Assembly: GCF_014898815.1 (NCBI RefSeq)
Contig: NW_026515438.1
Coordinates: 1,054,001-1,118,000, forward strand
Reading direction: 5' to 3'
DNA from: Panonychus citri
Lineage: Eukaryota; Arthropoda; Arachnida; Trombidiformes; Tetranychidae
DNA: 64,000 nucleotides
The notes beneath the pieces are model-generated. The model was not told where the DNA came from. It made no database searches and worked only from the letters and a program-made list of their open reading frames with translations. A program made the translations under genes and the position numbers. Shown here one piece after another: positions 13,980 through 24,621 of this stretch (position 1 is its first letter; every line of letters starts with the position of its first letter).

Positions 13980-14075
13980 AAAAAGTAAAGTGAGAGATTT
14001 TCACTCGTACAAGAAGATAAACAGAGGGAGAGATCCTGATGGTGATGATGATGATGAGTATGCGCTCTATCCAGG
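13980..14075 (-). promoter_or_regulatory. Conserved 5' block upstream of NELL-like copies
   Basis: Upstream of copy A, the stretch holding AGTAAAGTGAGAG, CACTCGT and GAGTATGCGCTCT recurs upstream of copy B (about 15815-15925, reverse complement). It also recurs, more diverged, upstream of copy C (about 33757-33835: GTAAAGTGAGATACTCACTCGT and GATGAGTTTGCGCTCT). Survival in the otherwise diverged copy-C flank suggests a promoter or 5' UTR role. The start site is not known. Confidence 0.4.
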
Positions 14076-14417
14076 TAACAATAATAATACTCATCATCAT
14101 CATCATCAACATCATTATTGGCACGTACTTAAAACGCGTGTTTATGTTTCTCCTTAACAAACGTTACTGTTATTTTCTTACATATTAACATACATCATTT
14201 ATTATCACTGACAAACAACAGTATCGATTAATACTATCAACTATTAATAATAATCAAGAAACAAAAACAACAATTAACCAACCAAATCAACCATCATCTA
14301 TTACTATTATCATCCATAATCAACAATTATCATCATCATCATTATCAATGATCATATGTTACAAAATATGTTTACTATCCAATAGTCTCTCCAATTAAAT
14401 ATTTTTTTGAGCTGGTT

Positions 14418-15471
14418 ATCCTCTAATGGTCAATGATTTCACCGAGAGTTCCCAGATGAGTGACATCTTGATTATTACACAAGATTTGACAATACTCTGA
14501 ATCAATCTGACGAGGAGACGTTAAGCTGAATGAGATGATAATGATCCTGATGAAGAGAATTGTGTACATGGCATTTCAACTTCATTTTATGCACATTTAT
14601 GAAGGTTATTCCGAACTTTTTTGGACTATGAAGGTCAAACCTCAGACAGATACATTTCATAATTGAATAACTTCTCATCATACTATATTTAGAGATCATT
14701 TGATCATCAAATGTTCGACTTGAATCACGTAAATATTAGGTATCTACATACAATGTAAGTAATGTCGTTTTTTAGTTACCGTTCACTCGTTGGACAATTT
14801 CTTGGAAATCGACGATTAGTTAATTGTGAAAATTTTAAAATTGGAAGATTAAGGAAGGTCACTTCGAAAATTTGATATCAGAAACGAAGAAAAGGTTGGT
14901 TTAGATTAATTAATAAATTAGAGAAATTAATCGCTAGAATATAATAACATTTATAGCACTTTGAAGCCAAATGTTCAACTAATCAATGTTAGTTTTTTTT
15001 TGTAATTTATTATCAACTAATTTTCGAAAAATCAAAATTGCGTCAAACCAATCAAAAAATGACATTACTTATGTGGATACAAAATATTTTTTGCAATTCA
15101 AAGAGAAAGTGAATCTAAAACATATCATGAAATCATAGATTGTAAGGAGTCAGATCACTTTTGACATGATTTTCTCAATTTGCTCTACGAGTTATAACCA
15201 CGTGATTTTCTTTCTGATGGAAAATTATGCAGAAAAATATTTCGGTGATCTTGAATATGAAAGTGTAAAAAGTTAACAGTTCAACACGATTTACGTCACT
15301 TTACACTATCACTGCTTATTATATATTCAAATTTAGAAATCTCCGTTGTTTGAACTGATATTGAGAATATCCGAAACTTTGATGACCGGGGCGGAAGACC
15401 GGAGACGACCAAACTCGTCCAATCATTAAAGGAAAAGGGTTACACTTTGTTACAATTTATCGACTTGGATC
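14418..15471. other. Unique spacer between palindrome arms
   Basis: About 1,054 bp with no counterpart on the other side of the axis. It holds no convincing gene: the longest open stretches are about 65 codons without a recognisable domain. A locally GC-rich patch, GACCGGGGCGGAAGACCGG, lies at about 15384-15402. It separates two divergently oriented NELL-like genes, but their conserved 5' blocks lie inside the arms rather than here. Confidence 0.75.
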
Positions 15472-18400
15472 CAGCTCGAAAAAATATTTAATTGGAGAGA
15501 CTATTGGATAGTAAACATATTTTGTAACATATGATCATTGATAATGATGATGATGATGATAATTGTTGATTATGGATGATAATAGTAATAGATGATGGTT
15601 GATTTGGTTGGTTAATTGTTGTTTTTGTTTCTTGATTATTATTAATAGTTGATAGTATTAATCGATACTGTTGTTTGTCAGTGATAATAAATGATGTATG
15701 TTAATATGTAAGAAAATAACAGTAACGTTTGTTAAGGAGAAACATAAACACGCGTTTTAAGTACGTGCCAATAATGATGTTGATGATGATGATGATGAGT
15801 ATTATTATTGTTACCTGGATAGAGCGCATACTCATCATCATCATCATCACCATCACCACCATCAGGATCTCTCCCTCTGTTTATCTTCTTGTACGAGTGA
15901 AAATCTCTCACTTTACTTTTTATATTAGCAATTGATGTTTGGTATCAAGTTGAAAGAGATCAAGTTAATTTTGTTTGTTTGTTATCGAAACAATTGTTTC
16001 ATGTTATCATATTAAAATATTATTAATATCGCGAATTTGATGATTAGTGGACTTGCAATGGATTATATTGAGTTTTTATTCATTTTTCATTCACAATCAA
16101 CTAATTGTGTTGAAAGATATGATTTTGTGACACCAACAAGATGATTGTTAATATTGATCATCACCAATCTCATCATCATCATCATCATTTTCATCATTTT
16201 CATCACAATGAATATGATTAATTTATTGCGATCATCTCTATTATTATTAGCAATAATAATATCATCATTGATTAGTGATGATAATTTGGTTGTTAATTGT
16301 GTTGAAATTGGAATTGTAAATCTAAAAGAGTCAATCAGTGAACTTGAAGATTATGTGAAAAATTTGACTATCCAATTGCACCAAACTGAATTACGATTAT
16401 CTCGAGTAGAAGATGATTGTAAATGTATCAATAGTAATTATAAGAGTGAGAATCAAATTAAACTCCAATTAGAGGTGGAGAGAAAAGGAGAGAGAGAAAG
16501 AGAGAGAGAAAATTGTTTATTATCAAATGGATCTAGTGTTGTACATTCATCTAAATGGATTAGCAATTGTTCAAATTGTTTCTGTGATCATGGAGTAATT
16601 AATTGTTCCCCAATGAAATGTGATTCGCCGGTCAATTGTAAGGCAAGTTCCTTGTATTTCGCATCAGCGACTGATTGTTGTCCAATTTGTCACAAAAAGT
16701 GTCTCAAAGATGGAAAGTACATTGAACATAACGATGTCTACGTGAAAGACTGTGTCAAGTGCGTTTGTTATGAAGGGTCACTGCGGTGTAAGAGGTTGAA
16801 TCCATTGAGTTATTGTCCACGATTAGAGTGTCCAGTTGAGAAGCAGTTCAAGGCTGATGGTGAATGTTGCAAGTATTGTGTGGACACCGATTTCTGTGGC
16901 AATGGACACGATTGTCATTCTAATGCGAATGTATCAATTTAAAGACTGGATTCACCTGTAAATGTGCCGATGGGTATTGGGGAGACGGACGATTGTGTTC
17001 TGATATAAACGAATGCAATTCATTGGGTGGAATGGGAGAAATCTATGTAGAGATAATACTAAATGTGTCAATACAAATGGTTCCTATTATTGTCAATGTT
17101 TACCTGGATTCCGACGACGAGATTCACTTAATTGTCTTGATATTGATGAATGTGCGACAAATGAACACAAATGCAATGAAAATAGTAAATGTATCAACAC
17201 TCATGGTAATTATTCGTGTTTATGTTTACATGGATTCACTGGCGATGGTTTTAATTGTCAACGTGAGTTTTGTTTTCTTTTTCTTTTTCTTTTTCTTTTT
17301 CTTTTTCTTTTCTGATCTCTAATGTCCAATTCTAATCTCCCATTCATCTCCATCAGCGATCTGTAATAAGAAATGTGCCAATGGTGGTAAATGTATTGGA
17401 CCAGATAAATGTCTTTGTAAACGAGGATTTCATGGGAAATATTGTGAAAAAGATATCGATGAATGTTCATTGAATTTACATGAATGTCCATCCAATTCAA
17501 AGTGTATCAATAAACCGGGTTGGTATTATTGTCAATGTTTAGATGGTTATACAAGTTACATAGACAAAAGTGATTCTAATCATGATCAACTGAAATGCGT
17601 TGATTTAAATGAATGTAATACAAGAGTAGATACTTGTAATGAGGAAAGAATATGTGTCAATACTGAAGGTGGATATCAATGTCAATGTCCATCTTCTTCC
17701 TCATCTTCCTCATCTTCCTCATCATCTTCATCTTCTTCTCTGGACTCTTCATGTTCAAGAGATTGTGTTGTCAATGGATTAAGACGATTACATGGATCTA
17801 AATGGGATTCAGAGTTTGATTCTTGTTTCCAATGTTCATGTTCATTTGGAGTAACTAATTGTTCAAAAAGACAATGTAATTGTAATTCAACAACAACAAC
17901 AAATGATTCAATTGATTTCAATTGTTGTCCTGAGTGTAAAAAGTCAATTGATTGTGTTGATCAATTGGACGAAACAATTAAATATAAAAATGGACAAACT
18001 TGGTTATCCAAATGTAAATCCTGTCAATGTTTGGTAAGGTTAAATTCATTCATAATCATAATTATCAAAATTAACTAATTACTCTCTCTCTCTCTCTCTT
18101 TTCGACTTTTGAATTTAAATTCATTGATAGTTTGGTGAATCAAAATGTCGCGATATTGATTGTCCACCAATAAAATGCTCAAATCCAATTAAATCTGCTG
18201 ATGATTGTTGCCTTATTGTGGTGATGATCCTTGTGGTGATTATATTGATGGTTTAGATAATCACAATTCATTTGACAATCTAATCAAACCTGGAATCTCA
18301 ATTAACTCAAGTCTATCATCTGGTTGTATGTATCTTGGTAAATTATATGCAAATGATCAACAAATTGTAATTGGAAAAGATCCTTGTGCTAATTGTAAAT

Positions 18401-18566
18401 GTAAAGTAAGTGAACAAAACAAAAGGAAAGAGAAGAAAAAAGGATTTTATTAATTTTTAAGTCTTCGAATTGGACGAAAATTGATGAAATATTTTCCCTC
18501 TTCTTTTCTTCTTCCTTTTATCATCCTTGTCCCTTATCTTCATCCAAAGAGAGAGGGAGACAATCG

Positions 18567-18598
<32 letters not shown>

Positions 18599-18668
18599 TC
18601 TATCTTTCGTTCTCTCCCTTGTATACCATCGACCACAAGGTGTTATCCTCTTCTCTCTTATCATCGTA

Positions 18669-18728
18669 CGCGTGTCGCGTGTTTCAGAAGCATTAAAACT
18701 ACCGGTGACTCTGAACACGCGTCACGCG
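18669..18728. other. CpG-rich hairpin (copy B)
   Basis: Reverse-complement counterpart of the copy-A hairpin, about 265 bp after the third exon of NELL-like copy B. It has the same three 6-bp stem blocks and ACTACCGGTGAC loop core. Confidence 0.7.
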
Positions 18729-18818
18729 CATTTACCTTCTCTTTCTTCCTCTTTCTTTCTGTTCTTTTTTTCTCTTTTTTCTTATTCTTTCTTTTTTCTA
18801 AGAGAAGAGAAAGTAAGT

Positions 18819-18838
18819 GTAACTGTGGCTCGTGCCAA
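18819..18838 (+). repeat. 20-bp conserved element, copy B
   Basis: Exact GTAACTGTGGCTCGTGCCAA, about 410 bp after exon 3 of NELL-like copy B, followed by CTTCACCTGGTACTAG. Confidence 0.6.
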
Positions 18839-19867
18839 TGTCTTTCTCTTCACCTGGTACTAGCACCACATTCTCATCGTCATCTCTCTCTCTCTCTTTC
18901 TCTCTCTTTCTTTCTTCATCTTCATCCTCCATAAGCATCTGTTTCTTCCCCTCTTTTTACTGTATAAGTGATCTATTGTTACGATTATTCCCCTTCCATC
19001 CTCTCTTTTCTTCTTTCTATTAATTTACCTTTACTTCTAATCATCTTTATCCTCATCATCTCATCTCATCTCTCCCTCATATTCAATCAAACAGTTACAT
19101 TCATTAATCGCAATGTGTTTGGTATCAGACGAATAATAAAAAAGAGAGAGAAAAAACTTTCTCTATTAGAATTTTTTTTCTTTTCCTTTTTTCGATTCTC
19201 TTATCCGTTATGTTTGTTAGTATTTAGAATCGAAGAAACAAATTGGGTCGAAATGCACATTTTGACCTCAAATCGATTCACGAGCAAATGTTCATAGAGA
19301 AAAACAGAGAAAAGAAAGAAAGAAAGAGAGAGAGAGAAAAGTGTCTAATATCGAAAAAAAAGGTAAATGAGATTAGTTTTTTTTCTTTCCTTTTCTCTTC
19401 TTTTCTCTTCTTCATATTGATCCATTTCTATTTCTTTTTCTATTTACAATAATCTCTATCCTTTGATACACTTCTACTTCTATTAACTCGGAACATAAAT
19501 AAAAACAACAATTATCATAATGACCACTGAGAGATCCGAGTACTGACCAACTAAATACAATTATGAATAATAATTTCGTAGTAAAAAGTAAACAAACAAA
19601 CAAGAAAAATTATTAACTCGAAAAGTCTTGAGGCGATTTATTAGTTTTTTTCTCCATATTAAATTCCAAATGTAAACAAATCGCAAGTTTATCGCTTTTA
19701 GCAATTGGATTGAGTGAAATTATCGAAAAGTAAACAAGTAAATTTAATGAGATGAAAATATAGTTGGTCAAGTGAATGGAAAATCCGAATGAATAATTAA
19801 TTGATCACCATAAATACGAATTATGATTTCGAATGAATCATCTCTATGTTATGTGTTATTCACCTTG

Positions 19868-19870
<3 letters not shown>

Positions 19871-19909
<39 letters not shown>
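19871..19909. repeat. (CT)n microsatellite in arm B
   Basis: 39-bp CT repeat. The mirror tract in arm A (about 9955-9976) is only about 22 bp, one of the clearest length differences between the arms. Confidence 0.9.
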
Positions 19910-19912
<3 letters not shown>

Positions 19913-22330
19913 TCTTCTCTTCTGCCTCGTCCTTTCCACTTTCACTTCGAATTTTCTACCTTAATGATCAATGATAATCTTTTCAATTCTCATGGAAACC
20001 AAACAATAAACAATCAACTTTGATTCTTCTTTCTCCTCACAACCTAATCCTTAATTGTCAATTGTCAACTTGTAATCAAATGATTAACATTTAATTTCTC
20101 TTTTTTTTTTTTCTTTCTTCTTATGCATTTGTCTCATGTTTGATTTGTATCATTTTAATTTAAATTGTCAATTGTTTGTTCATTTGTATCAATTGTTGTG
20201 TCTTCCCAATCAATTTAACATTAACAATTTAATCCAGTTAACATCCAGTCAACAATCAGCTCAAACAATTAATCAATTAACCTCATCATCAGCATCGTCA
20301 TTTATGAGATATGAAAATAATAATTATCATGGGTAATCAATTAATCCTTTTATCATAATCATAATTTAAATGCACGTTATTCACATAATCTCATTGCTAT
20401 TGCACAACAACAAAAACACAAACAGAATCACAAACAACAATCATTTGAATAGCACGTATTTTAAATTGCTTGTCATTTGCACTCCAACAACAACAATCAA
20501 GTTAATCATTGATTGAATTTGCATGATTTATCCTTTGCCTTTTTATTTGCATCTTATCATTTGCTTGCATTGACTTTTTATCACAATTAAGTTTGATCAT
20601 TTTTGCTCTTTTGTTTATTATTTTAATTGTAACAATTTATTTCATTTTAAACTGCAACATATTTATAACTGAACCATTACCACAACTATTGGGGTATTGA
20701 GGTATTGAGGTAAATCCTAATCATCATTTTCATCTTCATCTTCATCTTCATCTCATCCTCATTATCATCATCATCATATTTATCATCATCTCATCTTCAT
20801 CTTCATTAACAAACTGTTGCCAGAATATGTTTACCTTATGTTGATTATTGTTGTTACAATTATGACAACATCAAATACTTTATTGTCACAATAATGACAC
20901 TCGACACATCAGCTAATCAACTAATCAAAAACACTAATAATCATGTTCAATTAAATTATAGTAGTAATACAATCGAGCAATTAAATCAAACTTAATCACA
21001 CAAACACACACACACATTTCTTGCTTAATTAAGCACATACATCGCTTATTATTATCACTACACTTCAAGATTATCATTCACTTTGCACGTTTATTTATTC
21101 AATCACAATTAATTTTACTTTCGTATAACTAATTAATTATTTGTATCATTACAATTAATCCTAATATTTTCACTTTCTTTTTCTATTCAACCCTTTATAT
21201 ATAATCAACAGAATGGTCGATTATGTTGTACATATAACACTCGTTGTATCGCTAATTTATCAACATCTTCAACCAATTTGAACACAATCAACTCAATAGA
21301 TTCAAATTAAATCACCTATTCAAAAATGAACAGTTAATTGATGAATCAACCCCAATTGGATAAAAGCAATACCAATGAGTATCAACAAATGGTAAACTTT
21401 GATCGTTGAACAATTTAATTGTTGATTCAGTTGATCTAAACTAATGATCATCAATGATTATTTATTGCTTGAGAATCAAAATCCATTTATTTGATTAACA
21501 ATCAGAATAACTTAAAGGTAAGCTTATTAATCAACAATTAACAAGACAAAACGTGTAACAATTAACAACTAATCAATTTAATCCTCTCTTTACAGATAAT
21601 TAATAAAATGTTTCACAATTCTAATACTTAATTGTCACAATTTACATTCTCACCACAAACTAAATTAACAGAAACTCATCAATTGTAAATGTTTTTTTTG
21701 TATTTCTAATCAACTTGTTATTTTATTGATTTAATATTTAATTGTAATAATAATAAAATTCAAATTGTTATACACCAAAAAATTCACATGGAGTAATTAG
21801 TTTGTCTTTGCTTAATTGTGATCATTTAAAATCATTGATAGTTAATTGAATGAATTGAAATCAAACTCAAATGAATCTAAAATTGGCCTCAACTGACCTT
21901 AAACTAGATAAAAACTAAATCTATTTCCTGATAATCATAAATTTAATCAACAATTTGATTGAATTTGTGATCAGAATGACAATTAACCAACTAACGTACT
22001 AACTGAGCAATTAAACTAATCCTTAATATCAATACTAATTGTACAAGTTGTACAAAAACTAGTTGGTTACAATTAGAAAATTGATCAATAACAATTTAAT
22101 GAGATAAACATAATTTACCTTTAATCAAGTAAATCATGAACCATCAACTATTAATAACGTGAACCATTTGTCCGGAAACATAATGATTAAGTTAATTGTT
22201 ATCATAATAAGTTTGTGTATTTCCGTTATAACAACAAGAACAACAATTTAAGAAAAGAGAGAAAAGTTTATGATTACAATTAATTGTTTTGGTAACAATT
22301 AAATAACCTTTTTCTTTGATAAATCAACAA

Positions 22331-23263
22331 TTAAGTTATCTAGTGAGTTATATTACCACTTAATCACTAACAATTAGTAAAACAATTGCACAATAACAGG
22401 TAAGTTAATTATGAAACTAATTGTTGACTCAAAATTTGATGAATTAAAACCAGAAAGTTGAAAATGATTAATGAAAATGAAACAATTAATAAACCATTTT
22501 GCTAACATTATCTAAAATTGAATGATGATGATGAGCAACAAATTTCTGATAGTTAATCACAATCAAGTCTGACAGGAATGATTAATTAATTGCAATTCTT
22601 ATCAACTTAAATTGTATTAATTATCAATCTCTTAAAACTGATCTCGTTTGAAAATTGAATTGAATATGAAAGTTAATCAAGATAAAAGTTAATTTCTTAC
22701 TCTCTCTGTTTAAAATTAACTCAAACAGATTAACTAATCAAGTTAATAATCATCATTATTTAGTTAATAACAACACGAAAAGTTAAAGGTAATAATCATA
22801 ATTAACTTTTAAATTGCAGACAAAATTGTCATGTTATCTAAATAGTAGCATGTTAATCAGTATCTTGATCATCATTTCTCATTCCAATAGAACTGAAATT
22901 GCTCCCATGATCATGATACAATCGAATAGCATTAAAAGTGAGAGTTAATTCAGTTCCAGGTAGATAATCAATTTAATCGTCGCGATGATGATTAAATAAT
23001 GAAAGAGAAACTTTCAATTGATATTGGAAAGGAAGAGAAAAAAATCAAATGGTAAACTTGAAAGAAACAAAAAATTAGCTCAATTGTTGCAATGGTCATT
23101 TGATTGATTGTCGTTCACTTGTGGACATAAATGTTGACCCTTGCAAGTGAATCAGTTTGATTGTTATCGTTTAAATTGTTACCTTATCGTTATCAAGATA
23201 ATCATTTATATCTCGTTCTGGTAAAATGTTTACAAATTGGTTGACCAGTTAACGATAGTTATG
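22331..23263. other. Intergenic or intronic, outside right arm
   Basis: No gene was identified. A short minus-strand open piece near 23165-23240 (encoding PERDINDYLDNDK before a GTAAC donor-like site) might be another exon of the unassigned minus-strand gene at 23264-24621, but it is too short to support alone. Confidence 0.3.
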
Positions 23264-23473
23264 TTAATTGCTTTGAGCTACTGACCAGTGGTCATAAATC
23301 CTAGTGAAAGGGATTTCGACCTTGTTAAAGTTTCGGAAAGTGTTACCTGACCAACCCTGTATATCTTTGGGTTCATCTGATTGGGATCTAAGGGCAACAT
23401 TTTGTGACATTTTAATTGTTTCTTTATCATGATTAAAGTTTGACTCTTTTGAAACCCAATCATCATTAACTAA
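23264..23473 (-). CDS. Unassigned open exon, likely terminal
   Basis: After a TTACAG acceptor at 23475/23474, an open frame of 69 codons runs to TAA. It has balanced composition (residues include DEPKDIQGWSGNTFRNF and TRIYDHWSVAQSN at the end). Trp, His and charged residues make it look more like real protein than the surrounding AT-rich translations. I do not recognise a family. It may belong with the open piece at 24477-24621 on the same strand, but their phases do not join directly, so an intervening exon would be needed. Confidence 0.35.
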   Translation of the reverse strand, partial: LVNDDWVSKESNFNHDKETIKMSQNVALRSQSDEPKDIQGWSGNTFRNFNKVEIPFTRIYDHWSVAQSN

Positions 23474-24476
23474 CTGTAATTACTTTTAGACCAACAATTT
23501 AGTTGTTACCTTAACTCCAATAGATATAAACAATAAATGTATCTAAATATTATCCAAGCAATTAAAGTTTGATCAGTTAATCAACTTTTTAAAAGATCAT
23601 CTTAACCTTAAAAGCCTGAAACTTTTTCCTTGTAACCAATAAGATGAATCAACGTTAATCACCAACAATTAAAGTTAACCAATAAGAGAGATGTACAGTT
23701 ATTGTCTTAATTGTTACAAATTGTTCACCATTGATTAAGATTTCAATCAACATCTGATTGTGTCGTTAACAATTAATTAGGAATGAAGATTAACATGAGA
23801 TATTCACTCTCTCTTCCTTAATTGTTACGATTCTGTTTGTGTGTGTGCCTTAATTGTTGGGTTGTTAATCACCACGTAGGAGGAATGATTAAAAATGATC
23901 CAAAGATGATTATAATGATATCGTTAATGATTAAGATGATGTTGAGAGGAAAGAGTTAATTATGATAATACTAATCATCAATAAGCTTTTATCTGTGTTA
24001 ACCTTTACTCAATTACGATTGATTAAATTGTTGACAGGTTTTAATCAATGCCAATCAACTGATTAACTTAAATACTGATTAGGTTTTGTTGATCACGGTT
24101 TTGGTTTCTCTTGATTAACATCACTAACTAACTAATAAGAGATGAACAGATTCTGATGATCATCATCAAGTTTAATTTTTCATTTCTTATTTACTATTTG
24201 ATTAAAAATTTGTTGGTGTTAAATTTAATTGTTCACAATCAGATTAATCTATTTGATTGGTTTACAACGTAAACTTTTAATTTACTTTGAAAGATTTAGG
24301 TTAAATTGTCAAATATATTATTAGAAAAAAAAGTTTCATCAACTGTTTATAATGAAGTTTGTTAATCCAGTTCAGAAATTAATTCAAGATTAAGGATTGT
24401 GATTAAGGGGCTGAATTAATTAAACTGTAGATATAACTAATTTCTTAATCTAATTGTTGTAAACAATTAAACTTAC

Positions 24477-24621
24477 CTGATCCTGATGCTGCGATATCCT
24501 TGATAATTAATTTTGATTTGGTTGTTAATTGTAGGTCAAAATTTAGTAAACTGTTAATTGCTATACGATTGATTATTTGATTAATCAAATTACAGCCCTG
24601 ACCCTTAAGCCACCGTAACAA
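24477..24621 (-). CDS. Unassigned open exon ending at a strong donor
   Basis: An open frame ends at GGATCAG|GTAAGT (24477/24476) and extends back to a TAA near 24622. It encodes up to about 48 residues (RWLKGQG, then NLINQIINRIAINSLLNF, ending KLIIKDIAASGSG). The acceptor could be after the AG at 24605/24604 or 24599/24598. The glycine-rich end recalls nucleotide-binding loops, but that is not enough to name a family. Confidence 0.3.

Larger units (their letters stand above)
7690..14417. repeat. Left arm of a ~6.8-kb inverted repeat (palindrome)
   Basis: Read as reverse complement, this arm matches 15472-22330 in order over its whole length, with small indels. The inner ends match through GTCTCTCCAATTAAATATTT (about 14394-14413) and stop after GAGCTGG at 14417. 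Outer markers also match, for example TGTTTCCGGACAAATGGTTC near 7842-7861 against its complement near 22162-22181. It contains NELL-like copy A. The outer boundary is blurred (weak similarity to about 7620). Arm A lacks some sequence shared by arm B and copy C around 9090-9180. Confidence 0.9.
16208..20336 (+). pseudogene. NELL-like VWC/EGF secreted protein, copy B (frameshifted)
   Basis: Plus-strand mirror of copy A: exons 16208-17262, 17357-18033 and 18131-18405, plus a candidate terminal exon 20238-20336. It has the same signal peptide, coiled coil, VWC and EGF architecture. Relative to copy C there are three single-base deletions: near 16931 (SNANC becomes SNANVSI then stop), near 17036 (in the DINEC EGF module) and near 18211 (in DDCCPYC). 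It also has an in-frame extra Val near residue 27 and a shorter Arg/Glu tract. An upstream in-frame Met at 16145 would add a very hydrophobic 21-residue leader. I prefer 16208 because copy C begins at the equivalent Met. Its lesions differ from those of copy A, so the two were broken independently or carry independent sequence errors. Confidence 0.75.
15472..22330. repeat. Right arm of the ~6.8-kb inverted repeat (palindrome)
   Basis: Mirror copy of the left arm, starting with GAGC at the spacer edge and ending near the AAATAACCTTTTTCTTTGAT block at about 22300-22320. It contains NELL-like copy B on the plus strand. Differences from the left arm include microsatellite length (39-bp CT tract at 19871-19909 against about 22 bp at 9955-9976), trinucleotide tracts, single-base deletions in the NELL exons, and about 200 bp around 20690-20890 that is mostly absent from the left arm but present near copy C. 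Confidence 0.9.

Noticed and set aside
13966..14160. 64-68 codon Met/Ile-rich ORFs mirrored at 15729-15935
   Set aside because: Come from ATG/ATC trinucleotide repeats in the conserved 5' block; no signal of coding beyond the duplication itself.
20345..20450. Open frame with QQQKHKQNHKQQSFE after the Q/S/N-rich exon
   Set aside because: No AG acceptor separates it from the upstream stop, and A, B and C differ only by an in-frame 6 nt, which repeat DNA could explain; not supported as an exon.
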